From NCBI GenBank assembly GCA_017165825.1, contig CM029374.1, positions 7,825,847 to 7,889,846 of the forward strand: DNA of 64,000 bases, given 5' to 3'. The first letter of the stretch is position 1. Each line of letters starts with the position of its first letter. The position numbers and the translations under genes are program-made. Positions 34,984 to 46,429 of this stretch are shown here, piece by piece. This stretch comes from Hepsetus odoe. Taxonomy: Eukaryota; Chordata; Actinopteri; Characiformes; Hepsetidae. Below the pieces are notes generated by a model. The model did not search any database. It saw only the letters and a program-made list of their open reading frames with translations, and had not been told where the DNA came from.

Positions 34984-35070
34984 TGATGGTAGTGCTTGAG
35001 GTAGGATTCAAACCTGCAACTTCTTGGTTTGTAGGTGATTGATGTCTGTACCACTAGACCATCAGCACTC
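34984..35070 (-). mobile_element. Head-only tRNA-like SINE fragment in inverted orientation
   Basis: On the minus strand, gctgatggtctagtggtaca and gcaggtttgaatcctacc give box A-like and box B-like elements of the same tRNA-type head as family A. The tail is missing, and it abuts the end of the plus-strand SINE 34797-34978, giving a tail-facing inverted pair. Confidence 0.75.
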
Positions 35071-35199
35071 ACATAAAATAATTTAGGTTGATCTAGTTTT
35101 TTCTCTTATCTAATACCTAACTTTTTTGTCAGTAGACTAGTTGCTGTCACTGGCCTGCTGTGGTGATGATCACACACCTGAAAAACACTGTAAACCTTA

Positions 35200-35712
35200 G
35201 TCAAGTCAACTTCATTTATATAGCGCTTTTTACAACTGTTGTTGTAACAAAGCAGCTTTACAGAATCCGGGTCCAAGCCCCAGTTGGGTACGCCAAGGGC
35301 GACAGAGGCAAGGAAGAACTCCCCCAAACATGAGGAAGAAACCTTGGGGGTTTCCCAAAAAAAAAGACCCAAAAGGGGAACCCATCCTCCTCTGGTCAAC
35401 ACCGGAAATAAAAGAAAAGAAAGATAGAGTAAAACCCTGTATAATGGTAGTTTCCAGTAAATATAAGTTACAGTTAAAGTAAAAGAGTCCACTGGTGACT
35501 GAAATTGGAGGTTGATGATCTTTAATCTTCATAGCAGCAGCTCCTGCAGAAGCTCTGAGGTAGCTGATCTGAAGGTAGTTTTGCCGACTCGGTATAGCAG
35601 CTGGCATGGAACTCAGGAGACCCTCAAGGAGATCGATGGACTTGCCCTCAGGAAACACCCAAACCATCCACCACACAGGTGGTGGACAGCAACCCACCTC
35701 AAACAAAAAGAA
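35200..35712. repeat. Dispersed fish repeat of unknown class
   Basis: Starts with cttcatttatatagcgcttt and continues with aacaaagcagctttacag, aggaagaaaccttgggggtt, ggaacccatcctcctctggt, an A-rich break and a second half (gcagcagctcctgcagaagc, catggaactcaggagaccct, gatggacttgcc). This linked string is typical of an abundant fish repeat. Long minus-strand frames (128 and 158 codons) pass through it but have no known domain. A fragment occurs at 1335-1400. Confidence 0.7.
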
Positions 35713-36643
35713 AGGAATTAAATCTGTTTTGAACTAACTGTACAGACCGTAAGTTTAAAGAATGCAGTATGTGATCTATTACAACCTGACTAAAATGGAT
35801 TAATCCTGACTAAAAATGACAGATCTGACTGAAAGGGACAGGTCCAGGGGTTTTACAAACCCAAGAACACCCTGTGACACTGGTGACCCCCAACACCACC
35901 CTCAACAAACCTGAATTTACTGATCTGTCCGGGCCACGTATGTCCCCAACTTTAGTTTTGATTTAGTTTTAGATCTTTGGGCAAACAATGGATAATGAAA
36001 TCCACCGGCCTGTCTGGGTCTTGGTTTGTCCTGTAGAATCTCTCCATAAACAATTTTGAGTAGGCAAAAGCCAGCATTTATAATTTGAATCAGGTATAAT
36101 GGCACAGAGGTCAGTCTTTTGACTACAAATGGAACAACTGGTTTGTGAACTCAATACCTTACCTTTACATGACTTCAACGATGAGTTTTTGAAAGTTTTT
36201 TAAAAAAGATTTTTTAAAAGTTTATATTAATTTGTTTTAACTGGATTTAACTGGATTATTTTTTATAGTTTAGTTAGTTCTAATATTTAAGATAGAAAGT
36301 ATAGCTATCAGAAACTGAAAGGCTCCTGTAGGTAGCTCTTCTGTTGTCTTGCAACTCTGTTGTTCAGCTCTTTTGACAAGAACAATTTAACAGTACTAAT
36401 TTCCTTCTGCTTTTTCTCTGCACTTGGCTTGGACACTGACATCCAAGGGCTAGCCCAGCTCCAAAAGTACAGTCTCTCTAGTGCCAGCCATGCCATTTAG
36501 AGCAAACTAATGGCTCATAGCATGTGACCTCAGGCCTTTGTAGCTATATGTCTTACAGTAGCATGAGGAGACTGAGGGACCACAGATGGTTCAAGACTTG
36601 TCTTAAATTGAAATCTTGTCTGAATTGGGAGAGCTTGGAAAAT
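35713..36643. other. AT-rich spacer
   Basis: A short repeated word, cctgactaaaa, occurs twice near 35788 and 35810. No gene is recognised. Confidence 0.5.
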
Positions 36644-36707
36644 CTGAATAAATACATTTTAGCATAATAAGAATATATATATATATATATATATTGATAT
36701 ATTATTA

Positions 36708-36749
<42 letters not shown>

Positions 36750-36780
36750 TTTTTATTTTTGCTAAAATGTATTTATTCAG
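36644..36780. repeat. 137-bp palindrome with perfect 21-bp arms around an AT tract
   Basis: The arm at 36644-36664 begins ctgaataaat and ends ttttagca, and its exact reverse complement is at 36760-36780. Pairing continues less perfectly inward (taataagaata against its counterpart) and outward with a one-base gap. The centre is two (AT)n runs. No recognised terminal motif. It could be a MITE or an AT-rich cruciform-forming repeat. Confidence 0.85.
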
Positions 36781-36899
36781 TTTCACTTCACAATATATAT
36801 AAGTATATTTTACACATTTTAAAAGGTTATAAAACAGCTCCTAGCAAATGATAGTACAATGTTTCTTAGTACAATGTTTTTAAATTGCAAAACAACCGG

Positions 36900-37573
36900 G
36901 GACACATTAATACATGCAAATGCAATGTTTGCTCTGAGGGTGTTATGGAAGAGTATAGACTAGGTCAGAAGGAGTTAAATTGTGCCTTTGCAGGCTTAGA
37001 GAAGGACATGACAGGACACCTAGAGAGAAGAATGTCAAGAGTGGCAGAGAGGTATGTCAGGATATGCATGAGAGTAGTGTGGTCTGTAGTAGGAGTGATG
37101 AATCCATTCAAAGTAGAGGTGGGATTACATCAAGGATCATTGCTGAGTTTGCCATGGTAATTGCCAGGTTGACAGACAAGATTAAACAGGAGTCCCCATG
37201 GACTATGATGTTTGCAGATGACTGTAGGAACTATAAATTAAAGAGAGAATGGTGGAATGGTTAGGATGCAGGGAGTAAAGGTGAATGAGGTGGAGGAGTT
37301 TAAATACTTGGGGTCAATGGTTTAGAGTAATGGGGAGTGTAGAAGAGAGGTGAAGAAGAGAGTGCAGCCAGGTAAGAATGGGTGGAGTGATCTGCAGCAG
37401 ATGGGTACCAGCAAAACCGAAAGGAAAGGTTTGCAGGACAGTAGTAGTAGTGGTGGAGGTGAAGTTTGCAAAGTTAAAAATCCTGAGTTTTGTGTTGGGA
37501 GTGATGAGGATGGACAGGAATAATAATGATTATATTAGAGGGACAGTTCAGGTTGGAAGATTTAGAGGAAAAG
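36900..37573 (+). pseudogene. LINE family-2 reverse-transcriptase fragment, copy 2
   Basis: Plus-strand relic. The frame at 36980-37160 carries RT-type sequence: LEKDMTGHLERRMSRVAERY and, further on, KVEVGLHQGSLLS (the QG box). An FADD catalytic box is preserved at about 37209-37223 (MFADD), then it is frameshifted. Fragments such as VEEFKYLGSMV at about 37291-37323 and DRNNNDYIRGTVQVGRFRGK at about 37512-37575 confirm the family. Matching blocks align with 15295-16400. It is truncated at both ends and disabled. Confidence 0.85.
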
Positions 37574-37615
37574 TCTTCTGATCCTGGGACCTAACCAGTA
37601 GGCCACTGCTGCCCT
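37574..37615 (-). mobile_element. SINE family-B head fragment
   Basis: cttctgatcctggg, ctaaccagtaggccactgct and gccc match the tRNA-like head of family-B copies in minus orientation. It directly follows the LINE fragment. Confidence 0.65.
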
Positions 37616-37840
37616 ACTGATGATCCTATTGTATGGAAATAGTGGAAAGGATAAGAAGAAAAAGGACACATAAATATGTACAGTTCAAAGGATGTAAGAG
37701 TGCCAAAAGGGAGCCCAAAAATGCCGGTTTCAGAACTGTTTAGTTGTATTTTGTGGGTTTTAAGTGTCAAATCCAATGTTATATTTAACTCCATGATTAG
37801 AAGATTCAGTTAAGTTTCACTTTCTTTCATTCTCTTTGTA
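37616..37840. other. Spacer between LINE fragment and Tc1 element
   Basis: A/T-rich and unrecognised. Confidence 0.5.
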
Positions 37841-38058
37841 TAGTACCTCACAAATGTGAGTACACCCCTCACATTTTTGTAAATATTTTATTATATCTTC
37901 TCATGGGCCAACACTGAAGATATGACACTTTGATACAATGTAAATTAGTCTGTGTACAGCTTGTATAACTGTAAATTAAAGTTGTAAATTTGCTGTCCCC
38001 TCAAAATAACTATTTTTCATTAACATCTAAACCACTGGCATCAAAAGTAAGTACACCC

Positions 38059-38301
38059 ATCCATTATCTGCCACTTTGTCCCAAACGGGGTCGCGGGGGG
38101 GTGCTGGTGTCCAAGCCAGCGCACACAGGGCGAGGACGGGGGACGCACCCTGGACAGGTCGCCAGCCCATCGCAGGGAGGAGCGGGACGGGGACGACACC
38201 TTGCTCAAGGGTACCCCAGGGCAACCCACCGGGAAGGGGTTCGAACCCCCGATCCGCCGATCACGCGGCCAACGCCCTAAACACTAGGCCACCGCTGCCC
38301 C
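38059..38301 (-). mobile_element. GC-rich tRNA-derived SINE inserted in a Tc1 inner direct repeat
   Basis: Flanked by a perfect 13-bp duplication, agtaagtacaccc (38046-38058 and 38302-38314). On the minus strand the head ggggcagcggtggcctagtg and box B gggggttcgaacccc match family B through the ggggtacccttgagcaaggt body. The 3' part differs: it has a tggcgacctgtccagggtgc tail ending in ataatggatggat, a tail found in fish LINEs and SINEs. Low decay, high CpG content and the perfect duplication point to recent insertion. Confidence 0.95.
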
Positions 38302-38414
38302 AGTAAGTACACCCTTAAGTGAAAAATGTCCACATTGTGCCCAAAGTGTCAACATTTTTGTGTGGCCACCATTATTTTCCAGCACTGCCTTAACTCTCTT
38401 GGGCATGGAGTTCA

Positions 38415-39112
38415 CTAGAGCTTCAAAGGGTGCCACTGGAATCCTCTTCCACTCCTCCATGACGACATCAAGGAGCTGGTGTTAGAGACCTTTTGCTCCT
38501 CCACCTTCCATCTGAGGATGCCCCACGGAAGTTCAATAGGGTTTAGGTCTGGAGACATGCTTGGCCAGTCCAGCACCTTTACCCTCAGTTTCTTTAGCAA
38601 GGCAGTGGTTGTCTTGGAGGTCTGTTTGGGGTCATTATCATGTTGAAACTGTGGCCCAGTTTCCGAAGGGAGGGGATCGTGCTCTGCTTCAGTCTTTCAC
38701 AGTACATGTTGGTATTCATGGTTTCCTCAATGAACTGTAGCTCCCCAGTGCTGGCAGCACTCATGCAGCCCTATACCATGCCACTCCCACCACCATGCTT
38801 GACTGAAGGCAAGATACACTTGTCTTTGCACTCCTCACCTGGTGGCCGCCACATATGTTTGACACCATCTGAACCAAATAAGTTTATCTTGGTCTCATCA
38901 GACCACAGGACATGGTTCCAATAATCAATGTCTTTAGTCTGCTTGTCTTCAGCAAACTGTTTGCGGGCTTTTTTGTGCATCATCTTTAGAAGAGGCTTCC
39001 TTCTGGGACAACAGCCATGCACACCAATTTGATGCAGTGTGTGGTGTATGGTCTGAGCACTGACTGGCTGCCCCCCCCACCCCTTCAACCTCTGCAGCAA
39101 TGTTGGCAGCAC
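38415..39112 (-). pseudogene. Tc1 transposase remnant, catalytic domain
   Basis: The minus frame at 39112-38771 includes QTIHHTLHQIGVHGCCPRRK and a conserved block with HVLWSDETKINLFGSDG (the second catalytic Asp of DD34E), then GGGSGMV. A second frame at 38600-38415 carries KVLDWPSMSPDLNPIE, containing the final Glu. A frameshift and a stop lie between, and the N-terminal paired-type DNA-binding domain and first part of the catalytic domain are absent. Not functional. Confidence 0.93.
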
Positions 39113-39389
39113 TCATACATCTGTTTTCAAAAGACAACAAAAAAATTGTGTGCAGTGTGGACATTTTTCACTTAGGGGTGTACTCACTTTTGTTGCCAGT
39201 GGTTTAGACATTAATGGCTGTGTGCTGAGTTATTTTAAGGGGACAGCAGATTTACACTGTTATATAAGCTGTACACTGACTACTTGATACATTGTATCAA
39301 AGTGTCATATCTTCAATGTTGTGCCATGAAAAGATATAATACAAAATTTACAAAAATGTGAGGGTTGTACTCACTTTTGTGAGATACTG

Positions 39390-40097
39390 TATATGTGTGG
39401 GTGCTAGTCAGCCATATATTGAGAGAGGTTCCTTGACACCTGCTAATTTTAAACAATGTTTTTGAGAGTAAGAGAGAGCATGAGAGAGAGAGAAAGTTAC
39501 ATTGACCCTCTCAAGTTTAGGAAATGCTGAACATTTTTTCATTTTCTGCCGTTTTTTTACCCATATATTTTATATACTATTTATTTTCAACTTTGCAAAC
39601 ACTTACTTAAAGCCCAGGATAATTTAAACATCACACATTTGCTATTATCTATCACAAGGAAAAAACACTAGGACTGATAAGCACAACGATATATTTGTTC
39701 AGTCAAACTCCCCTCTCTGTGTATATTGGTGGAGTGCCCTGTGTGGGAGTCTTCTGAAGGACTTGAGGACTCTCATGCACAAATGAAGCTGTGGGCCAGC
39801 TAGAGGACTCTTTCAAAGTGAACAATCTGTCTCTCCACAAAAGGTCTCCCTTGCAGTAAACAATGTCTGAGGCTACACTGAAGGACAGTCATAGAGTGGC
39901 TAATCGGCTGGACATAGAGCACCTCCCTTGCAGAGAGAGAACAATGAAGCTAGAATGGTTGAGAGCAGCAGGCTCAGGCAGGTCCTGAGGCTTGCCTATG
40001 AACTGTGACCTTGCTCATAAAGACTTTTCCCTGCCACCACCTCTTTGGAAAAAAAAAAATTATGATTCATATAGCCCTAGTGCACATGCACTCTCTA
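39390..40097. other. Spacer
   Basis: A GA-rich stretch occurs at 39465-39495. The rest is unique. 39700-39990 is moderate in GC. No gene. Confidence 0.5.
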
Positions 40098-40192
40098 TCC
40101 ATTTCTTTTTCTCTCACTCTCTCTCTCACTCTCTCATTCTCTCTTACTCTATTGTTCTCTCAGGTGCCTTCTCTTAAGCGCGCACACACACA

Positions 40193-40235
<43 letters not shown>

Positions 40236-40335
40236 TAAATGACCTTAACATCAGATTGCTGATGGTTAGGCTTTTTCCCTTTCCTTTTAGATGTCCTATA
40301 TATCCCAATGGCTTTGCTTTAAGTGGCAGCATGCA

Positions 40336-40376
<41 letters not shown>

Positions 40377-40402
40377 TCTCTCTCACGGGGTGTGTGTGTG
40401 TG
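40098..40402 (+). repeat. Cluster of CT, CA and GT microsatellites
   Basis: Imperfect CT-rich DNA at 40098-40160, (CA)n at about 40181-40195, CT at 40195-40233, CT at 40338-40384 and GT at about 40391-40402. Non-repetitive sequence lies between the two CT blocks. Confidence 0.95.
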
Positions 40403-41786
40403 CCCCTTGAGTCTGCATATGGTGTATGTTAAACATCTCTTTCTTTCTCTCAAACTTACTCACATTGTCTCCAACCTCTGGCACTGCCTTAATTAGAACA
40501 CAGTAAGGCTCCTCTTCACTCTCTGTCTTTCTGTTTAGCTGCATAATTAGATTAGTGTCCAAAAACCTGGTGCAACCACTTTGAGGGACACTAAAGGAGT
40601 GAGAGAGTGCTGAAGGGAGACAGGTGGTTTCTTTCTCACTATCTCTTCTCAAACTTTTCTGTCCAACAATAAGATCTGATGACACAAGGTGTGGTCTCTA
40701 TTCTGTTCCCCTTGACAGGTGCACCAACTGTACAGGTGTTTTGCATCACCAAATAAGCATGTGTATGCTTCTGTGTGGATAAATAGAGACCAAACCACAT
40801 GCATTTACCCTAATAAGTAAAATGTCAAATTTATGGAATTCAGGTGGTTATATTTAGTTAGATAGTTAGTGTTAGCTTTTGTTTTAAACTATTTTTTCTG
40901 TAAACAAACTTTTATTATATTTTATTAAAATAACTCACACAAACACACATGCATTTCTGATTTTAATGGAAACAAAGCCTCTGACGCAACTTCAAAGTTC
41001 ATAGTCTGATGCCCATGGTGCAGGTGCCTTTAGGGCCCAAATCTAGATTTGCTAGTCCATAAGTGGTAAAAATTGTATCTGTGTAAGACGAGTGGTTTAA
41101 AAGGGGTTGAACTTAGTCTCTTAGTTATTCATGGATGTGTTTTGAGATTGACATGTAAATCTCAAACTCAATAAACCAATAAGATTGTTATATCCCATTC
41201 CCTTTAAAAGCCTGCTACGCTTGGCAAATTGCTATTTTCATGGCATATCATCCATAAAGAAATGAAGAATGCTTCTAATCTAAAGGAATAGGACTTTGTA
41301 CGCACAAGCAAACCTATTTTTTCCAGATTAAGTGTTCCTACCTTCTACAGTAACAGGAGAATCAATAAACAATCTCCTGAGATAAAGTGAAAATCAGAGC
41401 TACTGGCACTGATTTGTCTTGGGTGTAAGCAAGGGCCCTTGCTCTTTTGCCTAGCTCTCAATATAGCTGTTACAACATCAAACATTTGACTTGAGACTTG
41501 AATCTCATCAAAACCAAACATGACTTACAACCATAGCTTGCTCAAAAAACATTGTGATCAGGTACAAAAGGCACAATGTGCTATGAAATTTAACATATCT
41601 AGATGTAAAAATCAGGAAATAACTGCTGAAAATCTGATCTATCATCTCATATTTGTGATTTGTTTCAAACACAAATGTCTTCAGAGCATGACAAACAACA
41701 AATGAACTGGCTTTGCTGTTTCAATACTTTCAGAGGGGACCATGTATACTGAATACACACCTACTAACACGTACACAAGCAGACAT
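40403..41786. other. Spacer; possible conserved segment 41200-41460
   Basis: No gene or recognised transposon. 41200-41460 is repeat-free and contains balanced motif-rich sequence, so it is a weak regulatory candidate. Confidence 0.35.
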
Positions 41787-41808
41787 ACACACACACACAC
41801 ACACACAC
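41787..41808 (+). repeat. (AC)11 microsatellite
   Basis: Pure AC repeat followed by ttttgg. Confidence 0.95.
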
Positions 41809-42786
41809 TTTTGGTCTTCTTTACTCTTTTGTCCTTTCATTTCTCTGAAAATATCTTCGGGTATCTTTAAATTTGAAAAATTTGTTCAAATTTAATTTTG
41901 CCTCCAGCTCTGAAAGCAATTCAAGAGATCATTTAAGATATCAAAAATGGGATGGAATAGAGATAAGTGGACCCAGTTTTCTAAATAGCAGTCAATGGAC
42001 TGGATGTTATCTGTGATTGAAGAATCAGTTGAATGGGAAATTGATATGGTCAAAGATACTATAGATTATAATACTCTCCTGGTCAAACTAAATACATAAA
42101 TAAACTTGTTATTTGAATTACCAGACTGTAGGCTGAAGTTTGCTGTGTTCTCCATTTTACTTTTTATTTTTCTTGAATTGTATATAAGTAGGCATGGAAC
42201 TCTCAAATTATGCTCACTGTTAAAAGTGGACTCTACCAAACCTGCTCAAGGAACAGAACTGGCAAAATAAACATTTAACAGCAGGGTGCAAGTGAGATTT
42301 TAAAAAATACACCCAAGCTTGCCTCCAATGTTTTTCAACTTTTCTGTCATAATACTTTTATTCTGTCTGAAATTTGTTAAGTTGATTCTATTTTAATAAT
42401 ACATTGCTTTAATCAATGGGATTTTTTGAGGCCTGCTACATTATTAGTTTACTAGTTTATCCGTTTGACTTTTTACTGCTAGTTTTTGTATTTTAATAGA
42501 TTTAATAGAAGTCACAAATATCATCTTGTTGTAGTTCCTGTAAAACTTAGCTATACTGAAAACGTTAAAATTGACCGTTAAAAAATGAAATGGTGAGGAT
42601 GATGAGGATGGTGAGGACCATAATGATGATTTGTTGATGAAAATGCTGTCTCAGCTGTCCACCTCCAATATACAATTTATGTCAAAATATCATGATGGAA
42701 TAATTGTGGGTGACAATCCTGATGGCATTGTTTTCTGCTATCTAAATCAGCTCTGACTTTATTTGTACATGTTGACCTTAATTCTG
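41809..42786. other. AT-rich spacer
   Basis: A tgaggatgatgagg-type short repeat lies at about 42593-42615. No gene. Confidence 0.5.
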
Positions 42787-42971
42787 TGGGTGGTGGTCTA
42801 GTGGTAGGGTACTTGCCTATGGACCTATGGATCAAGAGGTCCCAGGTTCGAATCCCACCTCTAGCACTACCAATGAGCAAGACCCTTAACCCTGAATTGC
42901 TCCAGGAGGACTCCCTGTAATTAGGCATGGAAGTCGCTCTGGATAGGAGCATCTGCTAAATGCCATAAATG
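42787..42971 (+). mobile_element. Family-A tRNA-derived SINE with 8-bp target duplication
   Basis: The head gtggtctagtggtagggta and box B aggttcgaatccc are intact, and the body ends gcatctgctaaatgccataa. Direct repeats taattctg flank it (42779-42786 and 42972-42979). A small internal deletion (actaccaatgagcaag) removes part of the ccactgggtccc region present in the 34.8-kb copy. Confidence 0.92.
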
Positions 42972-42979
42972 TAATTCTG

Positions 42980-43699
42980 CTTAAGGAGAAGGCAGCTAAT
43001 AGAGAACTTAGAGAATTTAGTTTTATTCTCTGGGGAACCTCAAATAGCAAACAACATGCCTTATGTACTCAGAACAGGAATATTTCATATATCATTACTG
43101 TAAATCTTTGTTCAGTGCAATTTGACATGGTCAGTGAATAGCCAAAGTTGAACAAGTATGACAATCATTACTTTTTTAGACATCATAAAACAATAATTAG
43201 TGAGCCAAAAAGATGTAAAACACTATGTATATGAAAAGAACAGTGGTAGTGAAAAGTGGTATGATTCCTAAGGTAGTCTGCTCTATCTGAGAAGTTAATA
43301 GACTAATCTGAGATGTGTAGAAATGATGTAATAGCTGGAACAGGTGCTTTGTTTGCTAAAGTGAAATTAGTCCATATGGCTGTGACATGCTGGCAGCCTT
43401 TTAGCTGCTCATTAACCACCCATTCCACACTAAATGCAGGCTCATAGATGGATAGTGGACCTCCAGAACTCATTTTCACTATATCAAATTCAATTAAAGA
43501 TGATCCATTATTTTATCTTTAGCTTTTTTCAGTAGCTGTTTGTTTTAAAACTATTACATCTTTAGTTAATCCTTGTTATTAGCAAGCATACAGATGACTA
43601 AAACCGTCTCTGTATCAGACCGTGTGCAGACTATGCCTATATTTTTCACACTTCTGTGATAAACACATCGCTTTTTAAAAGCTTATGCCTGTCCTGTAC
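42980..43699. other. AT-rich spacer
   Basis: Nothing recognised. Confidence 0.5.
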
Positions 43700-44475
43700 T
43701 TGTCCAAATAGGCTCTTGGATAAAGCCAAGATTTCAGCAATTGGGAATCACACCCCCCACTCTTTCCCTCACTTTCCCCACCACCCTCAGAGTAGTGTAC
43801 TGGGTTTGACTTTGAGGCACAGTCCTTGGTTCCAGCGCCATTATATCACATCTTCTTCTCTTGCCCGAGCCTGAGGCGCCTCAGGCATCTAATGCCTTTT
43901 AAGAGCCATCACTGAAAAATGCAGGATCCATTGGTGTCCTTTGAGGCTGGCTGTTTTGGCATGGAGGCAGGGTGGTAACAGCTTGCTGGAGTAAGGTGAC
44001 ATTTCTGGGTATGCAAAGTAACGGGACGGGAGGGGAGGTTGAGCAAGGGAATCCTTGCGGGAACTGGGGGTAGCTGCTCAAAGCCCTGCACCTTTTGACT
44101 TTGCTTGGAGTAAAACAGATGCTAACAGCCTTAGTTATGGTGTAGATGGCATGGCACACTCCAAAACAGGCCTAATGAAGGGGGTGGTGGGTAAGGGTGG
44201 TGGAGATAAAAAGGTGTTGTTTGGAAGGTGTGGCATTCTTTCTGAAAGCTGTCAAGACAGGTAATTTTTAATGGCGGCTGACGTGGGGTGGGGGCTGGGG
44301 GGGTCATGAGTGATTGCTAGACAGCTCTTGTTTGAGCCTTAGTGGCAATGAGCAGAACCACTGAGGTGCAGATTAGTTTTTCAGGGAAAGAGAGTAAGTG
44401 AGAGAGCATGAGAAGCGAGCCTGGGAAGTTGCTCTGGGGAGTCTGGGTCTGGGAACTCAAGGTGAGACTAGAATA
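43700..44475. other. GC-richer block with G-quadruplex-prone run
   Basis: GC-rich relative to flanks. 44285-44303 is ggggtgggggctggggggg, which can provide four G runs. Another G-rich stretch lies at about 44176-44210. No coding domain is recognised. Possibly regulatory. Confidence 0.4.
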
Positions 44476-45485
44476 GTTATAGGACTAGATGGTGGTTTTT
44501 GTTTTTGCTTTGAATACGTCAAATTTGATTTTCCTCTCTATCACAAACAAACCCCTGAATATGAATAAAGGAATAAAGCATAAACTAGCAGGGTCAGTCT
44601 TCCTGGATGGTTCGCTTGTAAGTCCATGCTCTAAAGATTCATTGTTTAGAAATAATTTCACAGTTCAAAATTGAGTGTATGCCCATGTTTAACATATATA
44701 TTTCTTACTCTTTATTTCTGTTAATTTAATATTCATGCCTGGTCCAAATTTATGAGTTTTATTTATCTATTATGCTTCAGTTTATTCATCTATTATGCTG
44801 TTATGCTTATTTTTGCATTTGCTCTTTTGAGACAGGTTTTTATTTTTGACTTGGCTTGAGATTGTAACTGCTTCTTCGTGAACCCATCTCCCTTCAAGCT
44901 TCTCTTTAAATCCAATGCCCAGGCATTCCCAGCATGCAACATAACATAAGGAATTGAGGTGCTTTATCTCCACACTCTCTGAAACCATTCCCCTGGCTGT
45001 AATGGCACTGAGCCTGTGCTTTCTTTTGTTTGCTTGCGTGGCAGATCAGAGTTCCTGTGAGGCCAGTTTCACTATTCCACACTCTCTGTCAGGTATGCTT
45101 GAGACAGAAAAATACTAAACACAGGCAGTTGAGGCCCCCTGTTGTGTCACCTGCCTCTGCTTACCACACAAAGGAGGTTTAGGCCCAGTGGAACCTTCAC
45201 TTTGCTCTGGAATGAAGGGCCCCCCATGGAGAACAGGTCTGGGTGCCCTGTGGGCTTGACATGCCAAAGGGAGGACAGGCCTAAGAACCATGGCATGCCA
45301 GAGGGCAATGATTACTGGGACACTTCTGTAGCAGCCTGGACTCAACCATGCAAACATAAACTGTGTAGGCCAGGTTTTATGGTATGCATATCTCTCTGCA
45401 TTCACTCCAAGAAACACTTTGGGTGCCTTTTCAAACATTTTAATGAACGGTACTTAAATTTTGGAGCCCAGTTTGATTTCGTATA
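44476..45485. other. Spacer; 44985-45400 is GC-richer and unique
   Basis: No gene recognised. Overlapping open frames on both strands at 45115-45486 are best explained by composition, since neither has a recognisable domain. Weak conserved non-coding candidate. Confidence 0.35.
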
Positions 45486-45744
45486 GAAAGTGAAAGTGAC
45501 CACCCTTGTCATTGCAAGGTCACAGCACAGCACATGTGAACCACAACGAAATTGGACCTCTGCATTTAACCCATGCACTCAAACACCGTGCAGCAGTAGG
45601 CAGCTATTGAAAGCGCCCGGGGAGCAGTGGCGGGGAAGGTACCTTGCTCAAGGGTACCTCAGGGCAACCTACTTGTGAGGGAATCGAACCCACAATCTTC
45701 CGATGCGGGGGGCAACTCCCTAACCACTAGGTCACCGCTGCCCC
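45486..45744 (-). mobile_element. Family-B tRNA-derived SINE, near full-length reference copy
   Basis: The most complete family-B copy. The tail aaagtgaaagtgaccaccc is followed by the body (cctctgcatttaacccatgc, ggggagcagtggcgggg, ctcaagggtacctcagggca) and a head with box B (complement of gggaatcgaaccc) and aaccactaggtcaccgctgc. It is useful for reading deletions in the other copies. Confidence 0.93.
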
Positions 45745-46429
45745 ACTTATAATAACACTTATTAACTTTGTTAAATTAATGCACATGCTACATGTTACCA
45801 TTTGAAATGTAAATGCTAACATAATTTTGATATCCATATACATTTTGTGAGTTTTGGTCAAAATTGCACTTATAATAATTCATTATAATTCATTAATTAA
45901 TTACTCCATGAGGGCTAACTAATTAATTAATTAGCCTGTACAAGGTGTCAGTTCTCATGTGTATTTAAGTAAAATAGTAGTTTAGGGTATGTGTGAGTTG
46001 AAAATACAAGGATTCTGATCGATTTATGAAAAAGAACAACCAATTTTCTTTCTTCTTGGTTTAGATTTTCAAGCCAAGAATTTCTCACTGATGAATTACT
46101 GAAGCCACTATGGCTACAGAAAGAAAATCCTGAATGTTATGCTATGTATATATATATACATTTGTAAGGATCGAATATACATTTTATTCGATCCAGATTT
46201 AAAAAGCCTACATACAGCACACTATAAAGCTTGACTCACTGAGAATTAAAATTTGTGAAAAACCTTTTTAAAGTTTAAAGAACTTCCAAAAATTGTTCTA
46301 CAAAGGTTCTACACCAGTTATAGGTGTTGCTTTGAACTTTTGTACAAACCAGAAAATCTTTAATTTGAAGAAGTGGACAAACTCAAAACCTCCCACACAT
46401 TCACAGTAGTGTATGATGTCTGTATCAGG
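45745..46429. other. AT-rich spacer
   Basis: Includes repeated attaatta strings at 45880-45930 and a TATATA run near 46150. No gene. Confidence 0.5.

Larger units (their letters stand above)
37841..39389 (-). mobile_element. Tc1-like (IR/DR-type) DNA transposon with nested SINE
   Basis: TA flanks the element at 37839-37840 and 39390-39391. Termini: tagtacctcacaaatgtgag at the left, and cacttttgtgagatactg inverted at the right. Terminal inverted repeats are about 200 bp and each side has an outer and an inner gtgagtacacccc-like direct repeat, the IR/DR arrangement. Without the SINE (38059-38301 plus one 13-bp copy) the length is about 1.29 kb, short for the family because the transposase N-terminal part is lost. 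It moved by cut-and-paste at TA sites. Confidence 0.93.

Noticed and set aside
35230..35706. 158-codon minus-strand frame
   Set aside because: Lies inside a dispersed non-coding fish repeat and lacks a domain.
45115..45486. Overlapping 107- and 114-codon frames on both strands
   Set aside because: Neither resembles a protein family. Open frames on both strands reflect composition.
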